Assembly: GCA_963969495.1 (NCBI GenBank)
Contig: OZ018323.1
Coordinates: forward strand, 76,596,583 to 76,660,582
Length of the DNA: 64,000 bases
Source: Ceratothoa steindachneri
Taxonomy: Eukaryota; Arthropoda; Malacostraca; Isopoda; Cymothoidae
Direction of reading: 5' to 3'
A program made the position numbers and the translations under genes. The notes below the pieces were generated by a model that worked only from the letters and a program-made list of their open reading frames with translations, made no database searches and was not told the origin of the DNA. Below are positions 1-9,929 of this stretch, piece after piece. Each line of letters starts with the position of its first letter. Positions within the stretch are counted from its first letter, which is position 1.

Positions 1-65
1 TGAATATATAAATAAAGTCAAAGGCCTGCTGATCTCCCGTGTTTCATTTTCCTTCGTGGCTGTTG

Positions 66-71
<6 letters not shown>
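1..71 (+). repeat. Fragment of a Penelope-type 3' tail
   Basis: A short stretch ending in a TTTCATTTTCCTTCGTGG-like string directly before a (TA)n tract. The same kind of ending (TTTCACTTTTCCTTTGTGGG, TTTCATTTTCCTTTGGG) closes the Penelope-like elements at 3.5 and 58.9 kb, so this is read as the last part of another such tail that begins outside the window. Similarity is short and judged by eye. Confidence 0.4.

Positions 72-127
<56 letters not shown>
70..127. repeat. (TA)n microsatellite
   Basis: Uninterrupted alternating AT of about 58 bases between a PLE-type tail and the left terminal repeat of the DD41D element. Several PLE or SINE tails in the window end at a similar tract. Confidence 0.97.
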
Positions 128-128
<1 letters not shown>

Positions 129-1418
129 CCGGTGTTCCAATAACTTAGACCGATTTGAAATGTGAGTTAAGTTTAAGTGTCTAATGATTTTTTTTTTTCT
201 TTCAGATTTAACAACTTCAGTCTTTGGCAATTTTAACCATGGAAAGATTAATAATCGAACAACGTGTTAAAGTTATCGAAGCCTATTACGAAAATGGGCC
301 TTCACACAAAAACGAATTTCGGGTACTTCGCGATTTTTTTGGTCAACATAATGGACCAACCGAGAGTGCAATTGGGAAAATTGTTAGTAAATTCAAACAA
401 ACGGGGTCGGTGGCAGATATGAAAACGCCATTGCGTGCTCGTTTACGACGTTCAGCTGAAAACATTGCTGCAGTTCGCGAGAATGTGGTCGAAGATCCAG
501 ACACCTCTATTCGTCATCGCGCGCAGGAATTGAACCTCTCCACAACAACGTTACATCGAATTTTGACAAAAGATTTGTCTCTGAATTGACACAAGAACTG
601 AAGACTGCTGACCACTTGAAGCACCGTACATTCGTCAATTGGGTGCACGAGCAAAGACAAGCCGATGATGATTTTTCGCAAAAAATCATCTTTAGTGATG
701 AAGCCCATTTTCATCTTGGTGGATTAGTTAATAAGCAGAATTGTCGCATTTGGGCTGATGAAAATCCCAGGAAGATTGTTGAAAAGTCACTGCATCCACA
801 AAAGGTCACTGTTTGGTGTGCATTTTTTGCAAGCGGAATCATTGGGCCGTATTTCTTCGAAAATGATGCCGGGAATTCTGTTACGGTGACAGGCGAGCGA
901 TACCGTGCCATGATAACCAACTTTTTATGGCCGGAATTGAATTCTATTGAATGCCTAAGATTTGTGGTTTCAACAGGACGGCACCACATGCCACACAGCC
1001 AATGCAACAATGGCTTTATTGAATGAGAAGTTCCCAGGTCGCATCATCTCTCGAAACAGCGAGGTCAATTGGCCACCACGATCGTGTGACTTGACGCCTT
1101 TAGATTTCTTCCTTTGGGGTCATCTCAAAAGTAAGGTCTATGCCAACAAGCCAACAACAATTCAACAGCTGAAAGATGAGATAATAAGGCCCATTGGTGA
1201 GATCGAGGAGCAACTATGCAGAGACGTCATAAAAAATTGGGGCCATAGAGTGGAGGTGCGCCGCAGAAGCCTTGGCGGACATTTAGGTGATATTATTTTT
1301 CACACATAATTGCCATGACTCAAATAACATGATCCAATAGTGACATCAATAAAATTTTACCAATAACACTGTTTTATTTACTGCTAACTTCGATCCGTCT
1401 TAATGGAACACCCTGGTT
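127..1418 (+). mobile_element. Tc1/mariner-superfamily element, DD41D type, with terminal inverted repeats
   Basis: An element of about 1.29 kb bounded by imperfect inverted repeats: left 127-157 (AACCGGTGTTCCAATAACTT...) and right 1388-1418, whose reverse complement begins AACCAGGGTGTTCCATTAA. One degenerate transposase gene lies between. The left end abuts (TA)n, so a TA target site is possible there, but the right flank is TG, not TA, so no intact duplication remains. The right flank is a fragment of a different mariner. The DD41D spacing points to the rosa/VISITOR-like branch; that name is inference, the spacing is counted from the sequence. Confidence 0.85.
239..1309 (+). pseudogene. DD41D transposase, frameshifted
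   Basis: Cut-and-paste transposase remnant. Translation starts at the ATG at 239 (MERLIIEQ...), giving an N-terminal helix-turn-helix region ending near RILTKDLSLN; the frame then hits TGA at 587-589. It resumes in another frame from about 586 (LTQELKTADHLKHR) to about 960 and returns to the first frame at about 962. Relative to the family a few codons seem missing at the first break. The catalytic triad is still visible: D in FSDEAHF (near 700), D in FQQDGTTCH (near 976) and D in LTPLDFFLWG (near 1103); exactly 41 residues lie between the second and third. Ends in TAA near 1307 with a nearby AATAAA at 1348. At least two frame breaks make it inactive. Confidence 0.88.
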
Positions 1419-1556
1419 GTCGGGAATTCGAAGCCTCAGGGACAAGTGGCGCAAGTTCATTGAAGTCTAGGGTAATTATATTGAAAAATATTAAAACACT
1501 TTCCTCATATCTCGTTTCCTTATAACGGAATTGCAAAACTTATTGCCCGCCCCTCG
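1419..1556 (+). mobile_element. 3' end fragment of a DD34D mariner
   Basis: About 138 bases that match the right end of the mariner at 48,474-48,612 almost base for base (GTCGGGAATTCGAAGC.. through TTATTG..CCGCCCCTCG). It holds the C-terminal transposase codons, here with a stop (GTCTAG where the other copy has GTCGAG), plus the right terminal repeat. The 5' part of the mariner is absent; the DD41D element sits exactly where it would continue. Confidence 0.85.
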
Positions 1557-1760
1557 AATATATATATATATATATATGGAAAAACTCACAAAGTGCACGT
1601 GAGTCAAAGTTATGGAGATACACCAATAAAGGAAAAGTGAAAAACGATTCCGAACGCTTTCGTCTTTATTCTTAAAGACTTTTTCAAGGAATGATCAGGA
1701 GGCAGGACATACATTGCCTTAAATAGTGGAAGGGGGGATTAGACTACCCACCTCTGAACC

Positions 1761-2512
1761 TTAATGAAGGGGTAAAAAATCCTGAAACAACTTTATTTGA
1801 GATTTTATGTTTGTAGTGATAATGGGGTCTAGCATGAACAAATCAGGGCTAAGGTTGAAATTTGGGAACGCGTTAATGGAGATACATTCTAATATATTTC
1901 TCGAAATATAATTACTGCATTTTATGACTGGTTTTGCATTATTCCAGTTAATGCTATGGTTAAGATTGTATATATGTAGAAAAAGCGCAGATTGTTCATT
2001 GTGATTACGTACATTGGCTTGATGCTGCTTAACCCGGACATCTAGTTCTTTCCCGGTTTGTCCATAATAACATTTTTGGCAGTTGTTGCAGCCTATCGAA
2101 TAAACAATGCCAGGTCGGGGAATTTTGACAAGGATGCGATAAACTGTAGTCTCGTACTTAAAAATAACATTTATGTTCAGAGGCCTAAGTAAACGAGGTA
2201 ATTTAATGAAAATATGGTTATAGGATAAAACTAATAAGTTTTTGGCCTGAAACTTAGGGATATTAACATTAGTTTGATTATAGGAACGCTTAGCGGACTT
2301 ATAACAATTATCGAGAAAGTACACAGGGCAGCACAAATTTATCCCTATTTTATATATTCTATCGACTTCTTTGTCTAAGTATTCTGGTGAGACAATTCTA
2401 AGGGCACGCAAAAACATAGAGGAGAAAAAACTTTGTTTGATGTTATTATGGTGGTTAGAATAAAAATGTATATAAGAGTCTATTGCTGTGGGTTTTCTAT
2501 ATATTTCCTATT
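1761..2512 (-). pseudogene. Penelope-like protein, C-terminal part with GIY-YIG endonuclease
   Basis: Reading the minus strand from about 2,512, a frame starts with YRKPTAIDSYIHFYS, the segment that follows the RT core in PLEs, continues through FFLRALRI-like text (MFLRALRIVSPEYLDKEVD) and reaches the GIY-YIG nuclease: VYSIGCNNC followed by CYYGQTGKELDVRVKQHQ, so the two tyrosines, the glycine and the downstream arginine/histidine block are present. A CxxC pair sits between the two strands of the nuclease core, as in many PLEs. The frame is open for at least 218 codons to the stop near 1,761. The RT domain is missing, so this is a 5'-truncated copy. The nuclease nicks target DNA for retrotransposition in this family (family knowledge). 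Confidence 0.88.
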
Positions 2513-2575
2513 TGAAACAATGGTTTGTCCGATGAATTAGAATTTCACTTAACTGTTCACTCTCTACTCAAAGAT

Positions 2576-3392
2576 CCCCTGACCTCATTAGCAAATTTAA
2601 ATCTTCAAATGCTTCCCTTCCCTACCTTTATGGTGTTATTAAAACCCCTAAACCTGATAACCCAATGAGCCCCATCATTAGCTCTGTTGGGTGTGTTTCC
2701 TATACCCTATCAAAATGGTTATCCTCTCTCCTAAGCCCTTTGGTTGGGACCATTTCCAATTCGCATATTATCAATAATATGCACCTCATTAGTAAACTTA
2801 ATGAGCTCCCCTACCCTGATAGTTTTAGCCAGGTTAATTTCGATGTTTGTTCCCTCTTTACTAAAGTTTCCGTACCCGATCTCTTGAATTTCCTTGAAGA
2901 ACATCTCGACACAGTTGCTATCCCTATACCCGCTTCTACCCTCATTAAACTCATTGTTCTTTGCATCAACAATTGCAAGTTTACCTTTAATGGAAAATTT
3001 TATCACCAAACCTTTGGAATGGCAATGGGGAACTGTTTGTCCCTTGTACTCGCAAACCTATACATGGAATTCTCGAATCTAGGATACTTTCCCAAATTAA
3101 TGAAACTCCTATAGCTTGGATGCGATATGTTGATGACATTCTTTGCCTTTGGCCTAATAATTTAAATATTAATACATTTCTTAGTAAAATTAATACCGTA
3201 GTGCCCTGGAACAGTGTAAAACCAGTCATAAAATGCAGTAATTATATTTCGAGGAATATATTAGAATGTATCTCCATTAACGCGTTCCCAAATTTCAACC
3301 TTAGCCCTTGTTTGTTCACGCTAGACCCCATTATCACTACAGACATAAAATCTCAAATAAAGTTTTTTCAGGATTTTGTATCCCCTAATTAA
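2576..3392 (+). pseudogene. Penelope-like reverse transcriptase with internal deletion
   Basis: Plus-strand frame with PLE RT motifs in order: LPYLYGVIKTPKPDNP (fingers), then PIISSVG, motif A in NFDVCSLFTKV, FTFNGKFYHQ, and motif B-like FGMAMGNCLS followed by LANLYMEF. A stop and frame change follow near 3,110; RYVDDILCLW (3,122-3,151) supplies the YVDD catalytic motif. After NINTFLSKIN the text jumps to WNSVKPVIKCSNYISRNILEC, which belongs to the end of the endonuclease domain, so several hundred bases of thumb and GIY-YIG core are deleted. The last codons (TDIKSQIKFFQDF) match the end of the minus copy next door. Non-functional. Confidence 0.87.
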
Positions 3393-3536
3393 GGTTCAGA
3401 GGTGGGTAGTCTAATCCCCACTTCCACTATTTAAGGCAATGTATGTCCAGCCTCCTGTTCATTCCTTGAAAAGGTCTTTAAGAATAAAGACGAAAGCGCT
3501 AGGAATCGTTTTTCACTTTTCCTTTGTGGGTGTATC

Positions 3537-3539
<3 letters not shown>

Positions 3540-3585
<46 letters not shown>
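3540..3585. repeat. (TA)n microsatellite
   Basis: About 46 bases of alternating TA directly following the 3' tail of the plus-strand PLE. Confidence 0.97.
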
Positions 3586-3590
<5 letters not shown>

Positions 3591-3754
3591 TTGATACATC
3601 TATAGTTAAAATAAAAATAGTCCTACAAAGTACGGTGGGTAATTTGTCTCGTAACTACAATATAAAAGAAAAATGAGTTCATTTATACAAATACATTTAC
3701 CAAAGTTACACAGGTTAAAGAGTTAAAGTATTTTACTATTCAATGCAATTGCCG

Positions 3755-4325
3755 CGGCCTCAACCACGGCCTCCAGGCGGCATAGGAACCTGCTGCAAGT
3801 CATCTTTGGAGGACACATCAAGTCAGCGTTTGTTTAGAAGTCCACGACTTGGTGGGTCCTGGCAGAAATTCCTCTCGTCTGAGAGGAACCAAAACATACC
3901 AAGCTTGAGGGGATGCTTTAGTTTGTTCACAGGCTTCACATCACACTCCTTCCGCCTGTCCTTCATCTTCAGCGACAGAAGCTGGCCCTTTCTTATCTTG
4001 TATTAGTAGATGTCTTCATTCACGAACTGCTTAATGAGAGAAACTGACATTCCCTCGTCATGGCTTGATGGGATCGTTGTCAATGATGGTTTGGATCTCC
4101 GCTACAAACTCGGGGTTCTTTTCATATGAGAACGACTAGAGTGAGGTTTCCGAGGAGCAGTACCCTCTTAATCATAGCCTGAATCATCCAACTCTTTCCC
4201 AATCTTCTTTACCATCCTCAGGCTGACACGCAACACTGGGAGATCTTCACATTGGGGCTCCCGGTGTGAATATCAAGAACCATAGCTTCCATTTGCCAAC
4301 TTTTTTGAGGATTAAATTCAGCCAT
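3755..4325 (-). pseudogene. IS630/Tc1/mariner-type transposase remnant (N-terminal half)
   Basis: On the minus strand a start at 4,325 gives MAEFNPQKSWQMEAM and then, through frame changes and stops, LRMVKKIGKELDDSGY (helix-turn-helix end), LIKQFVNEDI, IRKGQLLSLKMKDRRKEC, NKLKHPLKLGMFWFLSDERN and the start of the RNase H-like catalytic fold. FLSDERNFCQD carries the first catalytic Asp. The order matches a transposase family widespread in invertebrates (consensus ..RKGQ.LS.K...R......LLNKLKHP...WFFSDEKNFDQD), but the second and third catalytic Asp regions are missing. At least three in-frame stops are present. No terminal repeats were recognised. Confidence 0.72.
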
Positions 4326-4329
4326 AGTA

Positions 4330-5139
4330 GTGCATACTTCACATACGATACACAACTGAGTCTACAATGATAGAAATAAGAGAGAACCGACGCCAGACAA
4401 CACACATGCGAGGAATTCAGAGTTACCAAGGGCGAAAATTTACCAACCTCACCCTGTAGGTGACCGCACATAAAGGCGTTAAAAGTCATAAAAGACCACG
4501 GTGAACCTATATTATTAGGAGTAGTAGTTGTAATAGCATGTATGCTAGTTTCCTTTACTAAAATATCTACAAACTTTCTGTCCACAACTGACTCTCCCCA
4601 TAATTATTTGTTCATTCATTAGAGTCAACCAATTTAATGAGGAAACTCATCCTTAGACTCGCTTAATCAAACTCACTAAACGCATCGATGAATATACAGT
4701 GATTGCAATCAACCTTTGTAATTTTGGTATTCGTTGACAATTATGGTCAAAATATTAATCAGGTTATTAAATTTGTCTAAAGCCACGTTTCACGGTCGGA
4801 AAATACTCTAAAGCTTTTTGTTGGGTGAGTAGCAAATCAATTAATTCGACAATGGCGCTTCGTAGCTTGATTAACGAGTCTCTCCACAGAAAAGCAGATT
4901 TGAATCAAATGTTAATTGTGTTCAGATCCTTTTGAACCCACAAATAAATGTGAGTGTGTGCATGTATACCAATTCATACGAGGTGGTTTACACACATAGG
5001 TAAGGGAGACTGAATTTAGGACAGATTTAGGAGGCCGAGGTCAAAGTTATTATTAATGGTTAAGGTAATCGTTTTGTAGCTTCTTAGGGGGCATTGTCAT
5101 GTTCTCCTTTCGAATATATCAGGATCAAAGAAAACTAAA
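4330..5139. other. No gene recognised
   Basis: A 112-codon open frame on the minus strand (4,585-4,247) overlaps the transposase remnant out of frame and shows no recognisable domain. The rest is AT-rich with no repeats or coding pattern I could support. Confidence 0.5.
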
Positions 5140-5402
5140 ATTCTTATTTCCCTCTCTCTCTCTCTTTCTCTCATTCATCTTCTCCCTCACCCTCTCATTC
5201 ACCCTTGCAATCAGCTTATCGTTTACCCTCACTCTCTCACCCTTACTCTCTCTCACCCTATCTCTATCTTTCACATACTCTCCCACCTCTCGTTCTCACC
5301 TTCTCACTCTCGCCCACCAATCTCTTGCCCCCTATCTTTCTCATCCTCATTCACCCTCTTTTACCTTCTCTTTCTTTCACCCGATCTCTCTCTCTCTTCC
5401 AT
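5140..5402 (+). repeat. Pyrimidine-rich (TC/CCCT) tract
   Basis: About 260 bases almost purely C and T (CCCTCTCTCTCTCTCTTTC.., CTCACCCTCTCATTCACC..). The open frames across it encode only Leu/Ser/Phe/Pro runs, which is what such a tract gives in any frame, so they are not genes. Long one-strand polypyrimidine stretches can adopt triplex or other non-B DNA. Confidence 0.85.
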
Positions 5403-6094
5403 ATAATATAATGCATGATAGGACATGCAACTGGAGGTTCAGGCTCCGAAGCCTACTTGACTTATTTTGCTCGCTGACATAAACACGGTAGAACAAATGA
5501 ATACCCTATCATAAGTTTTATTAATTGAAATGACAAGAGAGTCTAACAAAAATTCTGCTTAGTGTAACGCCATAAAAGTAAACTTATTTAAATTAACCGT
5601 GAGCCTGATAACGGAGAAAACATGGATCAATACCTAATCTCAGTAATAGATTAAATATTAACAATGATCACATTTTACTCTCACTGATCAGTTAACAGTT
5701 CCATGTCTGCAATTGAGAATGTTGGATGATGTGTAAAGGTGTCAAAATAAAAAGGGAAAATATATTCTTTAGAATTTTGATTTGTAAATGGAAGATTTCG
5801 CCACGTGTAAAGGCATGACATAAATATTGGTCGTAAAGTGCAATATAGCGCATCGAATGGTAAGTATGTACAGTATTTAGTCTACTCTCAATTTGACAAA
5901 GCATGTTAATATTCAATTTTAGGCCCCTGTAATGCTCAATGGTGAATTTAACCTTGGATGGAAAAATTGTTTTGCAGGTAAAAAAAATATATAGCGAGAA
6001 TCAGAATCATCCATGATATTTTTAATACTTGTTTGCCCAAGTCATTAACCATTTATCGAACACAAATTATGTAATATATATGAATGTGCCTAAC
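5403..6094. other. No gene recognised
   Basis: AT-rich, no coding pattern. A 74-codon minus-strand frame (5,916-5,692) has no recognisable motif. Confidence 0.45.
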
Positions 6095-7745
6095 AATGAA
6101 GGCTATTAGTAAGAAATGTAGGAAGCCGTTGTAGTGGAATCAGGAGATAGCTAGGAAAATTTCTGAGAAGAAAAGGGCATACATACCATAGATTACAGAG
6201 AGAAAGTACTTTTGACAATTTAAATCATTATAGGTCGACCAGAAAGGAGCTAAATAAGATTATTTAGAAGAACAAAAGGGGCGGCAGAAATTAATTTAGC
6301 TCAAAATAATAATAAAGATCCAAGAAAATTCTTTAGTTATTATAGAATTAATAACAAATCTAACGGTGATAAAATAGGGCCTATTAGATATGAAGGGGTT
6401 TTGAAAGAATCTGATAAGGTTCCACATAGGAGACTAGTTCACAAATTAAAAATGCATGGGATATGTGGTAAAGATTTGAATTGGATAACTGAATGGCTGA
6501 AAGACAGGGAACAGAGAGTTGTGCTGAATGGGGTGAGGTCACAGTGCAGGGACGTTATCAGTGGCGTACCTCAAGGATCCGTTCTAGGCCCTTTAATATT
6601 CAGTTTATATAAATGATCTTGGGGTGGCTGTAAATAGCAAAGTGGCATTTTTTGCTGATGACACTAAATTGGTAGATGCAGTCAAAGAAGTTGAGGGTAG
6701 CTTTAAAGTACAGAGTGACTTAAATAACTTATTAGCTTGGGCTCAGAAGCGGCGGATGACTTTTAACGTTAAACAAAATGCAAAGTTCTTAACATGGGAA
6801 GAGATAATAGGGAATTTAGCTAAGAAATGGATGGGCATTGGCTGAATTCAGTGGTGGATGAAAAGGACTTAGGCATAGTAGTAGATATGTCACTGAAGTT
6901 TTCAAAGCAGTGTATTGAGGCAAAAAATAGAGCAAATATGGCGCTAGGTACAATAAGAGGAATGTTAGCTACAAGAGTAAAGGTTATTCTTAAACTCTAC
7001 AACTCTTATGTTAGGCCACATTCAGAGTACTGTATACAAGCATGGTCACCACATTTTAGACATGACATCAACCTGCTAGAGTCAGTACAAAGGAGGGCAA
7101 CAAAAATAATACCTTCCCTGAAGCACCTTGAATATGAAAATAGACAGGTACTAAATATGTTCTCATTTGAAAGAAGATGTGTAAGGGGAGATATGATTTA
7201 AGCTTTTTCAAATCTGTTATGGCATGGATAAGTTGGATTTTAGCAAGTTATTTGAGTTGGAAGGTAGTAATAGGACAAGGGGTCACCACTTAAAAATTTA
7301 AAAAAACAGAGGTGCAGGTTAGATGTTAGAAAATATTTTCTCACCAATAGAGTGGTAGGATTACTGGAATAGTTTGCCATCTTGAATGTATTCAAACGCA
7401 GATTAGATGATTATATAGGGAGGGAGGGTTAACTTTGGGGGGTATTCTGGACTCATTCCTGTGGATGCAGTTTTTTATTATTGTATATTACGATTGATTT
7501 GGATTTTGACGAGTCTTGATGATGATGCCTTTTGTTTTTGACACATTCCTGTGTATGGTTCAAATTGTATATTGTAGATGCATGATCTGACACAATCCTA
7601 TGGATTGTTTGAATTGTATATTGTAGATGCATAATCTGACACAATCCTATGGCTGCATTTTGTGGATGGGTTTTGACAGATGCGGATGACCTTTGATAGG
7701 CCCTTGTGGCTTTTGTCATCCGTGAAATTATGTATGTTATGTTAT
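6095..7745 (+). mobile_element. CR1-like LINE, copy A, internally deleted
   Basis: Aligns throughout with the longer element at 39.8-44 kb (copy B). The 5' part (AAATGTAGGAAGCCGTTGTAG.., GGTCGACCAGAAAGGAGCT) matches 41,850-42,090; after GAATCTGATAAGGTTCC the text continues with what is 42,715 in copy B, so about 580 bases with the N-terminal RT motifs are missing. The 3' end carries an untranslated region with a partial tandem duplication (TCTGACACAATCCTATGG twice, near 7,580 and 7,635) and stops in AATTATGTATGTTATGTTAT, also seen at the copy B end (AATTATGTTATGTAAAG). Confidence 0.85.
6395..7440 (+). pseudogene. CR1-like reverse transcriptase, C-terminal two thirds
   Basis: RNA-dependent DNA polymerase for target-primed retrotransposition. 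Visible in order: DKVPHRRLVHKLKMHGICG, WITEWLKDREQRVVLNG, SGVPQGSVLGPL (motif B), a two-base loss that breaks LYINDL near 6,610, then FADDTKLVDAV with the catalytic FADD intact at 6,651-6,662, the thumb (DEKDLGIVVD..LKFSKQCIEAKNRAN) after a second frameshift near 6,830, and YNSYVRPHSEYCIQAWSPHFRHDI..LLESVQRRATKIIPSL, typical of CR1-group elements. Motif A is lost in the internal deletion. The final codons, after a stop at 7,199, reach about 7,440. Confidence 0.88.
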
Positions 7746-9929
7746 AATGCACTGTACTTCGTTATTTTTGCCCTCAATTTCATACTATCCCCTCTAATCC
7801 CGTGCCTTTCCGAGCCAAATTCATTCAAACTCCATATTACATGTTTAAACTAAATACTCTACACTCCTCTTTATTTTTCCACATTTCCTCTCATTTCCCC
7901 TCCTGTACTTGTACATCCTCCTATTTATTTCTATTTCCATACATTACTCTATAAGACCACCCACTTTCATTCTATTCCCTACAACCCTTGAAAAAAAAGG
8001 GTCTGAATGTTGCAAATAAGACAATTGCCCCTGGCAAAATTCTCCGTCGGATAACTACTCATCCTTGGATATTATCAACAGGAAAATTACCACTAGGAAT
8101 ATTGCTCATGAAAGATATGTCCTAGAGGAAAAACTGCCACTTGTATATTTATTTTTAGCTACTAGAACAACAGCATACCCTAGCTAAATAAACCCTAGCC
8201 TACCTTTGGCAGACCCGAATGGCAGTTTCTCCTGTGAATTATCCCACGTGGGCAAGATCGCCAGTGGCAATTTGCCACGCGCGTTGAAAAATTATATCAA
8301 TAATTTTGTTAACTCTAGTAACTAATAAAATTTAGCCTGTAAACTTTCTCTGTAAAATATTTATTATTATTTATTAATATTTGTCAGACTGAGATTTTCC
8401 TCAATACCTGTTTCCGCGATCGACCCTCTGGGGTCGATTCTAAATAATATTGAGACCAGGCAATGGCTTCGCCACTCCCCCCGCCGTCCTACGGGAGGAG
8501 TTGCACTTTGCTACTAAGATTAAAATTTTAAATCTAAAAAAAAAGCAGCCATGGTTAAATTTTTAAAAAAATTTTGAACTTCGCCAATTATAATAATTAA
8601 AAAAAGGAACTCTAAACTAAATTTTCCCCCTTCCAAAATATCACGATGCTAAAATATAGTTATAGAAGAAGATATATAAAAGTAAATTTTCTGAAGTTCA
8701 CCATTTGTAATTCTTTGGGTTTTCAAAATTTCACAAAATTTCGATACTTATATTTATTTCTGAACTTCACCATTTTGTTTTTTGATATTATAAAAGAATT
8801 ATTAGAAATAAGTTTGATAAAAAAAAACATAAGTCATAACCAAACAAAGATGAAATTATTATTCAAATACTCAAAAAAATCCCCTTTTTAAATTATAGAG
8901 TTAGTGATGATGATGATGATGATGACGACGACACTAAATGGATAATTTTACTTTGAAATTTCCTGTAGATTATGTAGAGTTTGTACATTAGATTTTTAGA
9001 AAGATCGCTATTTAACACTTTCAGTTCGACAACCAGTGGCCCCAAATACCCTCCCCCCCCATCCCCCTGAAACGCTGCAAAGAACACCTGCCACCCTTTC
9101 CTTTGTGGTGAGTGTGGAGAAGTGGAAAATGTGAGAAAGGTACATTACTCACGTAATTAAGATGCTAGGTAGGGAACAGGGAAGCGTAACTCTCCTGCCC
9201 CCCTTTATCTTAATAGGACCATCTCCCCTTAAGGCAACCAACGAGGGCATTTCTTACGAGCGGGTAGGGAAAATGACGTGAATCAAGAACTGGGTGTAGT
9301 CCATGTCAACCCTGAGGGCCAAAGCCACAAAGCTCTTAAGGGTTGTTCGTAGATACGAGCCCACCAGCCTCCTCAAAAGTACGAACTTGCCTTTGTCTGA
9401 ATGACGAGAAATGGTTTGGCAGAATTATGAAACGACAATAAATCAGATTCCGATGAATGGTGGCCCCAAACAAATGTCACGTTTGAAAACCTAAAAACTC
9501 CTTTACATGTCCGAAATATCACACATGTACACACGAACACGAATCCGCACATTCTAATTCCATTAGTGTGGGAGTCTGCACTGTTTTGTACACAAATATG
9601 TGCCTTCATTATGCCGCCTCCCCAAATGAGTGGAGTAGGGGCTGGAGTGGGGGTAAAAATGTCGTATAAGATCGAAATGAGGATAAGGCAGTTAAAATGT
9701 AATCCGACTCATCCGTTATTTAGTGGGGTCTTGGCCCCCTTTCAGTATTTTTCTTTTGTGTAAGACGTCGATGAAGCGACGGCAAAAACACGACAATTTT
9801 CAAACGACTGATCGCAGTCTCTGAACAGGAATAATTCGCGTTTTAAACACGCTCAATTCATGTTTTCGTCGGGACACGTTTTCAAAGACGTAGTGGGAAT
9901 TTCAAAGGGGGGAGGTGCGGGAATTACTC
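7746..9929. other. No gene; scattered simple repeats
   Basis: Largely AT-rich noncoding DNA. Items seen: a region at 8,015-8,290 rich in variants of GGCAATTTTCC / CCACTAGGAATATTGCT, resembling text at 45,690-45,960; an 8-bp hairpin ATCGACCC..GGGTCGAT at 8,418-8,437; a (GAT)n run at 8,905-8,931. Open frames in this stretch show no recognisable protein features. Confidence 0.5.

Larger units (their letters stand above)
1610..3540. mobile_element. Head-to-head pair of Penelope-like elements (inverted structure)
   Basis: Two fragments of one PLE family point away from each other, meeting near 2,510. The minus copy runs 2,512 down to about 1,610, the plus copy from about 2,510 up to 3,540. Their 3' halves form an imperfect inverted repeat (about 1,615-1,960 against 3,210-3,540) covering the C-terminal codons and the noncoding tail (TTAAGGTTCAGAGGTGGGT..). 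The outer ends abut (TA)n-type sequence (1,558-1,577 and 3,540-3,585). Each copy lacks different parts: the minus one has no RT palm, the plus one lacks most of the thumb-to-endonuclease region. Confidence 0.85.

Noticed and set aside
5099..5482. 127-codon plus-strand frame rich in Leu, Ser and Pro
   Set aside because: It is the translation of a polypyrimidine tract; other frames across the same tract are also open.
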